In this document: one piece after another, positions 23,322 to 34,830 of the stretch
How the letters are laid out: every line of letters begins with the position of its first letter
Position numbering within the stretch: the stretch's first letter is position 1
Made by a program: the position numbers and the translations under genes
NCBI RefSeq assembly: GCF_004664715.2
Contig: NC_051071.1
Coordinates: 28,885,661 to 28,949,660, forward strand
Source of the DNA: Peromyscus leucopus
Taxonomy: Eukaryota > Chordata > Mammalia > Rodentia > Cricetidae
Reading direction: 5' to 3'
Length of the DNA: 64,000 bases
The notes under the pieces: model-generated
What the model saw: the letters and a program-made list of their open reading frames with translations, nothing else
Told to the model about the DNA's origin: nothing
Database searches by the model: none

Positions 23322-24232
23322 ATTATTCAGGGTAATCTAGAGGAAGAGACCTAGAGCAAGAATATATACAAATGGACATTTGTTAAATTGAGTTACAGAG
23401 TATAGTTTGAGTAATCTAACAATGGCCATTTTCACACTGGAGAAGCCTAGAACCTGGCAGCTGCTTTGTTCACTGTGGGAGTCCGGCTCCCACCTTTTGA
23501 AGGGTTCTTAGGAGGAGGAGAGAGGAATTAAGAAATGATAGATAGAAAAAGAGACCTAGCTGATGAGAAGAAGGACAGAAAAAGAGACCTAGCTGATGAG
23601 AAGAAAGACAGAAACACAAGATAACTTCGGGAGGGCCTGGGTCAATACACACCAGCCTCATCCTTTATTCAAAAGGGCTTTTTATAACAAGCCAAGGGGA
23701 GAGGCAAAATACCTCTTGTAAGATCAAAGCACACCATACAGCCAAGTGTAGACCCTTCCAAACACCTGGTAAACACACTGTGCACAAATCATCTCACTAT
23801 GCAGCCCTGTTGGGTAAAGCAAGCTCAAATTCTCCGACCCTGAGTAGTTTCTCACTAAGAAGCCTCTATGGGTTCCCACAGTTCACTAGACTCGATGGCT
23901 CAGCAGTCTCAATCTGGTGCTGAAGATCTTGAGGATTCCAGGAAAGCCTATGATTTTCAGTCCTCATTAGAAGTTCAAACTAGCCAGGTTCTGATATCAG
24001 TGAGAGAATGAGGCGGCAAATATATAAATGTACTTCACTTGTGAGAGTGAAGGTAGGCAGGCAAAAACAAGTTTTCCTCCTTCTGGCTTCTTTCATCTGG
24101 GCTGCCATGGCAAGGTGCCATCCAAAGTGAGGGTGCCCTCCCACTTCAAGTAATCCTATCAAGAAATCCCTCACAAGAGCTCCCAAGCCTTGCATTTTAG
24201 ATTATTCCAAATACAGTCAGTTACCCAAACAA
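23322..24232 (-). mobile_element. ERVL-type rodent LTR, split by a later insertion
   Basis: The left part (23322-23473) holds 'gggtaatctagaggaaga' and 'gagttacagagtatag...aatctaacaatggcc'. The right part (23887-24232) holds a 'ggcaaaaacaagttttcctccttct' equivalent, 'gggctgccatggcaaggtg', 'caagaaatccctcacaagagc' and 'attattccaaatacagtcag'. The blocks are in the order of a common rodent ERVL-like LTR read on the minus strand. The solo LTR at 23474-23880 interrupts it. Confidence 0.6.
23474..23880 (-). mobile_element. IAP-like (ERVK) solo LTR
   Basis: 407 bp, TGTGGGA...TCCCACA termini, read on the minus strand. It has a TATAAAA box and AATAAA close together (complement of 'tttattcaaaagggcttttta', 23664-23686), a CT-rich U5 and an 'ggagccggactccc' end, the layout of intracisternal A-particle type LTRs. 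The exact 6-bp duplication GTTCAC (23468-23473 and 23881-23886) fits ERVK integration. U5 contains a 33-bp tandem duplication (23544-23576 and 23577-23609, one mismatch). No internal region remains. Confidence 0.9.
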
Positions 24233-26309
24233 TGATTATCAGTCATAAAGATTTTTGTCTCATTTGAAGATGTATTTTCACTTCTCTGAAACTAACATCT
24301 AGAATTAGGATTCCTTAATCAGTTGTAAGTATTTAACTGAATAAGGAAACACTATTTTTTTTCCAAAGTAGTTTCACTATTTTTTTAAAACCACCAATGA
24401 GGAGAACTAAAGTCATTCATTGTTTCAGTGCTTGGTATTAATGATTTATTTTATATACTAAAATTTATTTCACAGATTAGAATTAAAGAGATTCAGCTTC
24501 TATTTTACATTCTATAATTTTGATAGCTGTGATATATATGATAAATTTTTAGTTATTTTTTTTAGTATGATATGAGGTGGGGAAGACTTGGTTGCCCCTA
24601 AATATTTATTTAACAGACTATTATTTTCTCCTGAATTGTCTTATTTTTGTTGATAATTGTCCATGTAGCTAACCTCTAAATGCAGAACTTAGCAAAATCT
24701 GGCCTGCTGCCTTTTTACATGATCTGTGATTAAAGAATATTTTTGTGTGTTCTTATTTATTGAGAGCTGCTGGTAGCAAAAGAGCATGGGAGTATACAGC
24801 AGGTGACAACTAGTGCCCAGAAGGTCAATCTATCTGAACCAAGGGTTCTGTTGGAGTAGACATCATGCAAGGCCTTATGGAATTACTGCCTTTTGAGTGA
24901 ATTGGCAGTTTCTTGTTGTAAACTTCTTGTGCAATAACAGCTATCAGTCTCCCCATTTACCATGCATTTCCATGTTATGTGTACATGTACTCTAATTAAC
25001 TACATCTCAATCTTATGGGCAGACATAATTGTGGATGGTCTAGAAGTTGGTTTTTTATTTAACTGTACAATTTTTATGAATAGAAACATGCTAAAATATG
25101 CTTCATACTAGGTCTGTTGTTCCATGTGCACTGTAGACACTTGGAGGTCTTCTTCTCCATCCTTAGTCACTCACAAGACAAAACTGGGTAGACAAAGTGT
25201 CCTCATAGAACTTTCACAGAGAAGAACTGAAGGTGCCTGGTCTTGTTGGATCAAAACCCTCAGAAAAATTACAGCAAACTAGAAATGACAGTGCAGGTGT
25301 CTGGCCTGGGTATATCTTAGTCCTTCAAGAGATCAATAGCACCTATGTTACCCTAAGTTTCCTCCACTGGTACTTCTCCACTCTGATTCAAAAAACAATT
25401 AATACTTTGTGTTTATTTCTACACCAGTTTTTATTGCAAGATTTTAGGCTCAGTAGACTAATTATGTATAGGTTCTGAGATTCAAATGATCAACAGAAAA
25501 AGGCTATTAACTGACTAATTATGTCTGGATATTATTAACCAGATAAAATAGCACAGGTATTCTTTGACTTTTCCTTAAATCTCTCATTGGTTTAATTTCT
25601 TCCCTTGTAAGCCTTGCAGCAATCCCTTTAAGAGATAGCCAGGACGTTTTACGACCTACAGCTGTTGTCAGTCACCAATTAAGCTGACCAAGTCTTTGTC
25701 AAGTTTGATTCTTATCAGAATACTTGTCCTTGAGAGTTTACTTTGTAGTTTTTAACTAGCAAGTTATTAATGAATGGACATATATATGCTTGCGGGGAGA
25801 AAGATGAAAGAGAAACTAAGTTTAGAATAATGAGAAAACAGCAGAAGAAGGGACAGAGAAGAGCTAAGTATGAGAACAGAAAAGAAGCTGTGTAGATAGC
25901 TTTGTAGATAGAATTGACTTAGAAGAATAAAGTGAATGGATTAAAGATCTTGGTGTGCTTAGATTCATTTGGTATTCCTCAGATTAGTATCCTAGCCACT
26001 TGTAGCATCTATTCTAGACCCTGGTACAAATCTGCTCAGGGTAGGCACCTGTGGAGAATTTGTTACTCAATCAAAAACATCATGACATATGAAAATTGCA
26101 TGAAATTCAAATTTTAGTTTACATTAAGTTTTATTGTAAAGTAGCCACCCAGATGGTCGAGGTGATCAGCTGCATTGAAGAACCTGTCACCTTAAAGTTA
26201 TTGACTCCTCTTGCTGCATGTTTCACCACGTGTCTATCTTAGCCATTTCAGCTTCACAATTAGTCTTGGAATCAGAGATGGTGAAATCCTTCAGCTCTGT
26301 TCTTTTCTA
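24233..26309. other. Unassigned AT-rich sequence
   Basis: About 2 kb without a recognised gene. 24685-24735 ('aaatctggcctgctgccttt...gatctgtgat') may be a fossil of a hAT-like DNA element, too short to assign. Confidence 0.45.
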
Positions 26310-27236
26310 ATACTGCTTACATTGTTTATGTTAGTCTTCTCTGTAACTTTCAAATTATTTTCTTATAAAAACTTAATTGTAAAGATTTTAATTAACATTA
26401 TGTTGAATTTGTAGATTGATTTTGATAAAATTGATCAATACTGAGTTGTTGAACTCATAACCATGGCATGTTTCTCTATTTTTTTTTTAAATCTAGTTCC
26501 CTCTGTTTGTATATTTCTCAGCATATAACACTGGCACACATTTTGTCAATTTCTTACCTAATAGCATCTTAAATTTTGACCTGCTGTAACACTGTTTATA
26601 AATCTCAACTTCGTTTTTGTCACTAGTGTTAAGATACATAATTGATTCTTTCTTACTTTTATCTAGGAGCTGATGAAGTTGTTAAAAGTATTTATTCCTT
26701 CCAGTAGTTCTTTTAGACTCTTTGAGACTTTTTCTATAGTAATCATGTTGTCTACAAAGAAAGATATGTGCGTTCATTTCTTTGTGGTTGGTGTGTCTTT
26801 TCTTCATTGATTGTATTGTTAGGAATGTCAACAGAATATAAGATAGAACCTGAGAGAGCAGGCATTTTGCTTTGTTTAATTTTAGGAGGAAAGAATTCAG
26901 TTTTTATAAAAAAGCATTGTATCATGTCATCACTCAGAATGGTAACATTCATTTTAATTTCTAGTATCATAGAAGGTTATAATGTAAAGGAATATTGAAA
27001 TTTGTGACATATTTATGATGTTGTCATATTTTTATGATTTCAGTATATTCACATGGTGAATTATGCTGCATGTCAAGGGCTGAAACAAATTTACATTGCT
27101 GGTATAAGATGAACCTGGTTATAACACATTCTTTCTATATGCTGCTGGATTGGATTTGATGACATTGTATTAGGGGTTTTTGAATCCATGATTTCAATTT
27201 CAGACATATTAATATGAATTAGAGTTTTCCAAAGAA
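26310..27236 (-). mobile_element. Old L1 ORF2 fragment, part 1
   Basis: Complement of L1 ORF2 (reverse transcriptase region). Recognisable blocks: 'tgttgaatttgtagattgat', 'gagctgatgaagttgtta', 'ctatagtaatcatgttgtct', 'agaacctgagagagcaggca' and 'ctgctggattggatttgatg'. Stops in all frames. The same antisense L1 resumes at 28785. Confidence 0.75.

Positions 27237-27281
<45 letters not shown>
27237..27281. repeat. Compound microsatellite (AT)n(GT)n
   Basis: About 8 AT units joined to about 14 GT units. Confidence 0.96.
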
Positions 27282-27282
<1 letters not shown>

Positions 27283-27797
27283 ATTATCTGTGGACTATAT
27301 TCCATAGACAATATTTGAAGAATAAGCTCACAGACTGATGGAGACTCAGAAGTCTCACAATATGCTCTCCGAAAACTAAAGAATTAAGAAGTTGTGAAGT
27401 GGTGCAGTGTAGCCTGAGCTCTGACATACAGAGGAAAGAAAAAAAAGGTATTTAGTCTGAATCCAGTGTCCGAAGACCCAAGAACAAGGAAACCCATGTC
27501 TGAGAGCAGAGAAGAGGAACATCCTGGCTCAGGAAGGGGGAGGGATTTTGCCTTGTACTGATTTTCTTTTCTTTTTCAGTCCTGAGTCGAGTGGGGGATG
27601 ACTGTTCACATTGGTGAGCAGAATCTGCACCCAGCACACTGACTGAAGTACCAGTCCCCATACACACCATTATAAACACAGATAGGAATAGCACTTCACC
27701 TGGTAACTGAACATTTCTTAGTTAGCAAAATGGACATATAGATTAACTACCACATGGCTTGTGACTTCATGTAACTCTCTATAGTAATCGTTAAAAA
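27282..27797. other. Unassigned sequence inside the old L1 gap
   Basis: No family recognised. Part of the material that separates the two halves of the antisense L1. Confidence 0.45.
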
Positions 27798-27975
27798 GAC
27801 CAGAAAGCTGGCTCAGTGGGTAAAAGGCACCTACAACCAAGCTTAGGTTGGATCCTTAAAACCTCACATGGTGGAAAGACAGGATCGATTCCCACAAGTT
27901 CTCCTCTGACCTCCACAGGTGGACTATGGCACATAACCTTCTCAAATAAATAAATGTAAAAAAAAAATTTTAAGT
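27798..27975 (+). mobile_element. B3-type (B2 superfamily) SINE
   Basis: 'agctggctcagtgggtaaaa' is the tRNA-derived head with the pol III A box. 'ttctcctctgacctccacag' is the B3 body, and an 'aataaataaatg' A-rich tail follows. Confidence 0.9.
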
Positions 27976-28029
27976 AAAAATATATTTTCAAAAATGTAGA
28001 AAACTACCTCTTGGTAAGCAAACTTTGAC

Positions 28030-28595
28030 CACAGAAAATCACCACTGGACAGAACGCAGAGGTCAACAAATTGTGGGGAGCCAAGCCCCCGTGGATACAT
28101 CTACATCATAGCTCCTGCATCTATGGCTCAAGGAGCAGAAAAAAATGTAAGGGCCACAATATCAGGAAGTCTACAGTGAAAAAGTCTCATAGAAATGAAT
28201 GCACAAAGAAGACTGGGGCAAGGGCAATACCTATAGCATATTAATGTGAATGGGGGAAATTTTTGTGGGGTCCTATCCATAGACAGAAATTCACAGGCAA
28301 CTAGTGACTGCTGGGAGAAGGATAATTAGTCTTTCTCAGGGGTGAGTCCCATTATTGATTGTCCAATGCCCTGAAACCATATATACAGCACCAATAAAAA
28401 TGGATGCATCAGACTCTATTTATAGATATTTGCACATACATAAATGTATATCCAACAATAATAAAGAAAAAGAAAACTTGAGAGTTGTGTAACATGGGAG
28501 GGATCTGGAGAAGGGTAACTAGGAGAGACTAGGGGGAGGAAAAGGAAAGAAAAAGTGGTATAATTCTATTTCAGTTAAAAACATATTAAAACTTT
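28030..28595 (+). mobile_element. Rodent L1 3' UTR end
   Basis: Blocks of an Lx-type 3' UTR in order: 'gctcctgcatctatggctca', 'aggaagtctacagtgaaa', 'caggcaactagtgactgctg', 'attgattgtccaatgccctg', 'gcaccaataaaaatggatg'-type junction, then a G/A-rich end and A-rich tail. No ORF. Confidence 0.8.
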
Positions 28596-28639
28596 TTATT
28601 AATGAGTGTTAAAGAATCTTGGTTGATTATTTTTTTTTA

Positions 28640-28775
28640 AAAAATGCAAAGTTGGAGGCCTATAAAGTGGGAGTGGGTCTGAAAGGAGTTGGGAGGAAGA
28701 GTGGGGGGGGGATGTGACCAAAATACATTGTATAAAACTCCCAGAGAATTAATAAAAATATTATAATAAAATCTT
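28640..28775 (+). mobile_element. Second rodent L1 3' terminus
   Basis: 'gggagtgggtctgaaagga', a G-run, then 'gatgtgaccaaaatacattg' and 'aataaaaatattataataaaa'. A different L1 subfamily end from the copy just upstream. Confidence 0.8.
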
Positions 28776-28784
28776 CATCTCATT

Positions 28785-28922
28785 TCAGTTATGAGGTCAT
28801 GTTGGCCTTATTAATCAAGTTGGGATATTTTTAGTCTTCTACATCCTTGGAGAATTGACATAGAATGGATATTTATTTCTAAGATGTCTGGTTCTTTTGC
28901 AAGAGAAACCATCTGGCAAATT
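28785..28922 (-). mobile_element. Old L1 ORF2 fragment, part 2
   Basis: 'gaggtcatgttggccttatt', 'cttggagaattgacatagaa' and 'aaaccatctgg' are the complement of the ORF2 segment that follows part 1 (26310-27236) after a gap of only about 40 consensus bases. The two pieces therefore come from one element. Confidence 0.65.
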
Positions 28923-28925
28923 AGA

Positions 28926-29022
28926 ATGAAAAAGGAAAAAGAGAAAGAAGAAGAAAGAAAGGGAGGTAGGGAAGGAGAGAGGGAAGGAAGGAGAGAAGGA
29001 AAGAAGGAAGGGCAGAAGAGGA
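28926..29022. repeat. Polypurine tract (GAAA/GGAA/GGGA)n
   Basis: Nearly 100 bases of A and G on the plus strand with one T. Confidence 0.93.
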
Positions 29023-30609
29023 CAAGCTACCTGCTACAGAACTCAAATAAAAAATAACTCTAGAGCTGAAATTTTTCCATGCATTATGTTTGTATTCAAC
29101 CCTAAGATTGTTGTCCTGGGAGGACCACACACTTGACTAACTTGGTCCTGGGAAACAATATACTTGTTTCTCTTCCTTGATAAAACAAGTTTGGAAGAAG
29201 AAAGTTTTCTTGATGGAAAGTAGGGCACAGTTCCCAGAGGAAGGGTGCATGTGTGATGAACAGAGAAAACAACAGTTCCCATAATTGACCAGCATTGCTT
29301 TCTGTTAAGTCTGCATAACGAGAGGCCAGTGTGTAGAAAATGCAGGAAGTCAGCTGAGGCTAAAACTTTAAGTGAAGGAAGAAGTGGATAGCATGCAGAA
29401 TGCTTTAAGGATTGGTCTCTTTAAAAAGTCGTTAGCCCATCATCCCTGGCAGCAATGATGGAGAAGATGGATTGTGGCCTTCAGACATCTAATGGATTGA
29501 ATCAGAGAGAAGGCATATTCTGCTGTATGTCTGATCACATTTCAAACCATAATTTCTGTGAGTTTGTCATTAAAAGACATTTGAAGTCAACTGGAAAAGT
29601 ACCTGATGAAGGAATTTATAAACAATCACATTTTGCACAATTTCAAAGACAGGATCACTTTAGAGCATGTAGAAAGAAAATACAGTTAGGAATGAGTTTA
29701 GATCTTGGTCTAGGACTGGTATAAAGTATGAAAAATGGAACCTGAGGGAAGCTGCCTTATTGATGAGGCCACCCAAAATTGCCCAGCACTTGCTACAATG
29801 TCTTACACTGTACAAAATAAAAATAAGTGTAATCATTGTAAATAAAATCTAGTGTGACTGATTAAACATAAGCTTGAAGTAAAGTAGAAACTTTGTATGG
29901 GAGCCTAATTGTGAGTAGGAAAAAAAAAAAAAAACCTGTTCCTAAATCTGAGGGGTTATAGTATATCACCCTCATGAATCAATTTAAATGCCCCCACTCC
30001 TACAGTGGGAAGAAGAAAGAACACAAAGGCACAGAGACGATCAGGGAATATTTTAACTCTCTCTGGTGTCAAATGATGCTTTAATGGGTTGTAACAACAC
30101 AATTTGCTTCTGATGCAACTTTTCCATTTGAAATAAGTACCAAGACATTTTAAAATAAGAGTTATGATTTTATTCTACTTTAAAGTCTACCCATAGCTGA
30201 GATATGTGCATATTTATATTTAGTTCTCTTTTTCTCCTCTAGGTTATAGAGTTCTTGTTTGTTTCTTTATTGTCATCTTTCTGGAGACTAAGTGAAAGGA
30301 ATAATATATATGGAGAGGTGGTCCCTAAATCAGCAGTGTCCTTTCTAATGTGAAACTATTTCTTTGTGTGCTAAAAAAAGTATTTTCAATCATAATGTAT
30401 TCAAGCAAAGACTCAGTCTGGTTACAACTTTCTTCACTTCATTTCTCTCCTAATGTCCATATATATACTGATTTTCGTGTAAACTATTTGATAAAGAGAC
30501 TAATATGTCACTGTCTGAATTCAATGACTTTAGATATTTTCATAAACTAGATTTTTCTGTAAGTTTTACTAAGTTTATTTATAGTTCCAATGGAAAATGT
30601 CTTGCTTTG
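29023..30609. other. Unassigned sequence with an 89-codon open frame
   Basis: An ATG-initiated plus frame at 29455-29724 encodes 89 residues (starts MMEKMDCGLQ, ends SLDLGLGLV) with no domain I recognise. Downstream are AATAAA motifs (about 29816 and 29841) and a 14-15 base poly(A) at 29921-29935. A decayed retrocopy 3' end is possible but unproven. The rest of the stretch shows nothing recognisable. Confidence 0.3.
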
Positions 30610-30740
30610 GAAGACAAATATTGGACTGATGAACAGATATTGGGATCCACTTGGTCAATGACTAGCTGAATGACCTAGAAAGAAACCCTTAACTTCCTAC
30701 ATAACTCAGTTGCTTCTTTAGCAATATATTAACATGCATT
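30610..30740 (+). mobile_element. MIR SINE fossil
   Basis: 'caatgactagctgaatgacct' and 'ccttaacttcctacataact' followed by 'cagttgcttctttagca' line up with the MIR core 'actagctgtgtgaccttggg...cttaacctctctg...cagtttcctcatctg'. Confidence 0.6.
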
Positions 30741-30747
30741 AAAAGCT

Positions 30748-30890
30748 TTAACAATGTCTTTAATCCCAACATTCTGGAGGGAGAGACAGGCAGAGCTCTG
30801 CTTTCCTGCGAGCCAGTCATGAAGTAAGACCCATTTCAATAAAATAACAATAACAAACCAAATAAAGACAGTCCAAAAACAAATAAACAA
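30748..30890 (+). mobile_element. Old B1-like SINE
   Basis: 'gtctttaatcccaacattct', 'ggagggagagacaggcaga' and 'gtaagacccatttcaataaa' match B1 in order with an A-rich tail. The first bases of the element are missing or decayed. Confidence 0.75.
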
Positions 30891-30902
30891 AAATTCAAAC
30901 AC

Positions 30903-31034
30903 TAAGGTCTAGAAAGACAGATCAGTGAACTGAGTTTGATTCCCAGCACTATGTATGATAGTTCATAGCACCTGTAGCTCCAGCTGAAGTTGATCTGACA
31001 CCCTCCCCAGTCCCATTTGGGTACTGGCACACAG

Positions 31035-31079
<45 letters not shown>

Positions 31080-31130
31080 ACGCACACGCACACGCACACG
31101 CACACGCACACCACATGTACACAAATAAAA
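30903..31130 (+). mobile_element. B2/B3-family SINE with expanded internal CA tract
   Basis: 'gtctagaaagacagatcagt', 'gtttgattcccagcac' and 'ttgatctgacaccctccc' match B2/B3. The 3' part has been replaced by the CA/CACACG microsatellite. Ends 'acaaataaaaaatataaaa'. Confidence 0.8.
31037..31111. repeat. Microsatellite (CA)n then (GCACAC)n
   Basis: About 16 CA units run into about 7 copies of a hexamer GCACAC. All positions alternate purine-pyrimidine. Confidence 0.97.
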
Positions 31131-31867
31131 AATATAAAAACTTACTGGCATACTCAAGGTACCTCTTAGTGTTCAGTGAGACAATAGTCACAATTGAATA
31201 GAAAGCTCAGCAACACAGGCTTAACTCAGGATATATTGAATTCTATATATTGATTACAGATTTTGTGGAATTAAAAAATCTTGTGAGTGGTCTAGACAGA
31301 ATCCATAGAGAAGTAACAGGACCATGTTAAATATCTTACTACATTACCTTCTGAGATAACGTGGTAGTATTAAACATTTAACTTTTTCTAATATTTTTCT
31401 CTCTGTAACTTACCTGATCTTTCTACATGAATCTTACAGTTATTTTTTTATTTTATTATATAGCTTTTGCTCTATAATTATCTTCTTATTGGTTCTAATG
31501 GGTTAACATTTAAATTTACTAGGAATTTAGTGGTCTATTAACAATGCAATCCCAATCAAGTTTTATTTTAAATTCATGGTATTTCCTTAAATTATCCACA
31601 ACTTGTTGCATCGCTTTTCACCTTATAAATCAGGCTGCATTAAATGGTTGTCAGAGCTTCACTGCTTACCTTCTGCAGCAACCATGCACTTCTAGAAAAG
31701 TATCTTTTAAATTTTAACTCATTAATTTCTTTATTTATCATCTTAGCATGTGCATATGAAAATCAGCAGTCAATATTACATGTCTTTCTCTATTTCTTCC
31801 CTAATTTATTTATTTATTTGTTTAGTCAGCTTTTTTTCCATTTATTTGTTTGTTCACTATTAGTTTT
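31131..31867. other. Unassigned AT-rich sequence
   Basis: No gene or repeat recognised. Confidence 0.5.
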
Positions 31868-31950
31868 AAATGACAGACTGAGGATATGAACGTAGGGCCT
31901 CATTGTTGGATAGCAAGCATTGTAACCACAGGGCTGTCTGCTCAGCCCCA
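31868..31950 (-). mobile_element. tRNA-derived SINE (ID/B4-like)
   Basis: 'gaacgtagggcctcattgtt' and 'agcaagcattgtaaccacag' then 'gctgtctgctcagcccc' resemble the complement of an ID/B4 head. Confidence 0.55.
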
Positions 31951-33244
31951 TTTCATCTGTTTAGTTTAAAAATTTCCCAATTTCTGCCACCCTTGCCAAG
32001 GAAGCAGAGCCATACCTATCAAAACTCCTGAAGAATTTCCTTCTAGGCAACATAAAACCACCTAATAACCAAGGGCAACAGAAAACAAGGAAGAAAACAT
32101 CTACCCAACAAAGATAGGACAGCTATCAGGACCCAGATTTACAATCTTCCCAAACCCAGATACCCAGATACCAGGGTAAAAGCACAGTCAATAACAGCAT
32201 GAAGAAGATGTTTCAACTAGAACTCAGCAACGCTAGCACAATCGGCCTTGACTGTCCCAGCTCTGCTGAAGCACAAGAAGAAAGACTTTACACTAGCCTG
32301 TATAAATAATATGATAGAGGCCTTGAAAGAAGAAATGAATAATTCTCTTCAAGAAATCTATGAAAACATAAACAAACAGTGGAAGGGAATGAAATACAAA
32401 ACACTTCAAGTCCTGAAAGTATCAAGAGAATCAATAACACTTGCACACACAGAAAGTGAGGGAATTCTGGAAATGAAAAGTTGAGAAGCTCAAACAGGAA
32501 CCTCAGAGGCAAGCCTCACTGATCAAATACAAAACATGGAAAAGAGACTCTCAAGAACTGAAGAGACAATAAAAGAAATGAATACCTTGGTCTATGTTAA
32601 CTCTAAAATATTAACTCTAGAAGAAAAAATGCTAACTCTAAAAAAGTGTTGGCACAAAACATTGAGAAAATCTGGACACTATGGAAAGACCAAATCTAAG
32701 AATAATAGAAACAGAGGAAGGAGTAGAAACACTGGTCAGAAACAAAGAAAATATTTTCAATGAAATCATAGAAGAAAATTTCACTAACCTAAATCAAAGT
32801 ACAAAAAACATATATAGCGCCAAATAGTATAGGCCAGAAAAGGAAGTTCTTTGGCACATAATAATCAAAATACTAATCAAACAGAACAAAGAAAGAATGT
32901 TAAAAGTTTCAAGGGAAAGAGATCAAGTAACATATAAATGCAGACCTATTAGAATTATACCTCTCTTCTAAATGGAAACTCCAAAAGGCAGATGGGCCTT
33001 GAACAATGTACTGGAGACTCTGAGAGACCTCAGATGCCAGCCCAGACTACTATACACAGCAAAACTTTCAAACACCATAGATGGAAAAAACAAGACATTC
33101 CACAATAAAACCAAATTTAAGCAATATCTATCTACATATCCAGCTCTACAGAAGATATTAGAAGGTAAACTCCAATGAAGTAGGTTAACCACACAAGAAA
33201 ACCCAACACATAAATAATCCCAGACCAACAAATTCAAAAGAAGG

Positions 33245-33247
<3 letters not shown>

Positions 33248-33286
<39 letters not shown>

Positions 33287-33303
33287 ACCACCACCACCAC
33301 CAC
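33248..33303. repeat. Microsatellite (CA)n then (CCA)n
   Basis: About 19 CA units followed by six CCA units, inside the ORF1-ORF2 spacer of the L1. Confidence 0.97.
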
Positions 33304-34446
33304 TGCCACAACAACAAACAAAAACCACCACTACCAATAACAATAACAACAAGAACACAAACAACAAAATAACAGGAATCAACAATAATTAGTTATTGAT
33401 ATATCTCAATTTTCCAATGAAAAGACACAAACTAATGTAACTGATAGGAAAAGAGGACCCACCTTTCTGCTGTATCCTAAAAACACACCTTAACATCAAG
33501 GATAGGAATCACCTCAGGGTAAAGGTTGAGAAAAGATATTCCAAACTAATAGGTAGGTGTAAGGAGCAATATGATGCAGCCACTTTAACTTTTGACAAAA
33601 TAGACTTTAAATTAAAATCAATCAGAAGATATAAAGAAGAATACTGCGTATTCACCCAAGAGAAAATCTGCCAAGAAGACATTTCAGTTTTTAACAACAG
33701 TACCCCAAACACAAGGGCAACCAAGTTAGTAAAAGACACATTACTACAGCTTAAATCACACACTGATCCTGATACACTGATGGAGGGAGACTACAGTTCT
33801 CCACTCTCACAAATAGACTGGTCACCCAGACAGAAACTAAACAGAAATGTTGGAACTACCTGACATTATTAACCAAATGGGACCTAACAGATATTTACAG
33901 AACATTTCACCTAAGCACAAAAGAATATACCTTTTATCACTGTACTTCAAGGAACTTTCAACAAAATTGACCACGTACTCAGAAACAAAGCAAGTCTAAA
34001 CAGGTACAAGAAATTTAAAATAATACCCTTCATCTTGTCTGACCAACATGGATTAAAGCTGGATATCAACACCAACAGAAACAATAGAAAACTAACAAAT
34101 TCATAGAAGCTGAGTCTAATGATGGAAAATAGTTTAAGTCAGAAATTTTTTTTAAAATTAAAAAAACTTTCTATAATTGAAAGAAAAGGAATATAGAACA
34201 TGATCATACTTATGGGACACAAGGAAGGTAGTTCTTAGAAATAAGTTCATAGCACTAAGTACCTACATTAGAAAAAATCGAGAAATCTCATACTGGCAAT
34301 TTAACAGCACATCTAAAATCTATAGAACAAAAAGAAGAAATCACACCCCAAAGTTGTAGACAGCAAGAAATAATCAATTTCAGGGCTAAAATCAATAAAA
34401 TAGGGGACAAATTGACAAAGGATCAATGAAACCAAGAGTTGGTTTT

Positions 34447-34587
34447 GCAGGGCTGTGGTGGCACACACCTTTAATCCCAGCACTCTGGAGGCAGAGACAG
34501 GCAATCTGTGAGTTCGAGGCCAGCCTGGTGTTGCATAGAGAAACCCTGTACTGAAAAACCAAAAACCAAAAACCAAAAAAAAAAAAA
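34447..34587 (+). mobile_element. B1 SINE inserted in L1 ORF2
   Basis: Complete B1 ('tggtggcacacacctttaat' to 'gagaaaccctgtactgaaaa') with an (AACCAAA)n-type tail. The 8-bp repeat TTGGTTTT at 34439-34446 and 34588-34595 is the duplicated L1 target, and the L1 continues in register after it. Confidence 0.95.
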
Positions 34588-34830
34588 TTGGTTTTATGAG
34601 AAAAATCAATGAAATTAAAAAACCCTTATCTAAATGAAAAAATGAAGAGAGGAATTCCAAAAAAAACAAACAAACCATAATTAGAAATGAAAAGGGGTAC
34701 ATAACAATAAACACCAAGGAAATCTGAAGCCTCATAAGGACATACTTTGAAAATACATACTTTAGCAAATTTGAAAATCCAAAGGAAATGGATAATTTTC
34801 TCAGTAGATAGTATTTAACCAACTTTTTGA

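Larger units (their letters stand above)
31985..34830 (+). mobile_element. Rodent L1: leader, ORF1 remains and start of ORF2
   Basis: The region before about 32210 matches the L1 leader ('ggaagcagagccatacctat', 'ggacagctatcaggaccca'). ORF1 remains run from about 32210 to 33178: a coiled-coil-type N-terminal part (open 32248-32484 and 32536-32763) and a C-terminal domain (32972-33178) with the 'QPRLLY.AKLS' motif of L1 ORF1 proteins. A CA microsatellite (33248) lies in the ORF1-ORF2 spacer. From about 33370 to 34830 the N-terminal, endonuclease-domain half of ORF2 and the region after it can be followed, all with frameshifts and stops. The copy stops without a 3' UTR, so it was cut by a later rearrangement. 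A B1 (34447-34587) is inserted. Confidence 0.9.

Noticed and set aside
32248..33178. ORF1-like frames that might suggest a live L1
   Set aside because: They are separated by stops and frameshifts, a microsatellite interrupts the spacer, and ORF2 is broken and truncated. The copy is dead.
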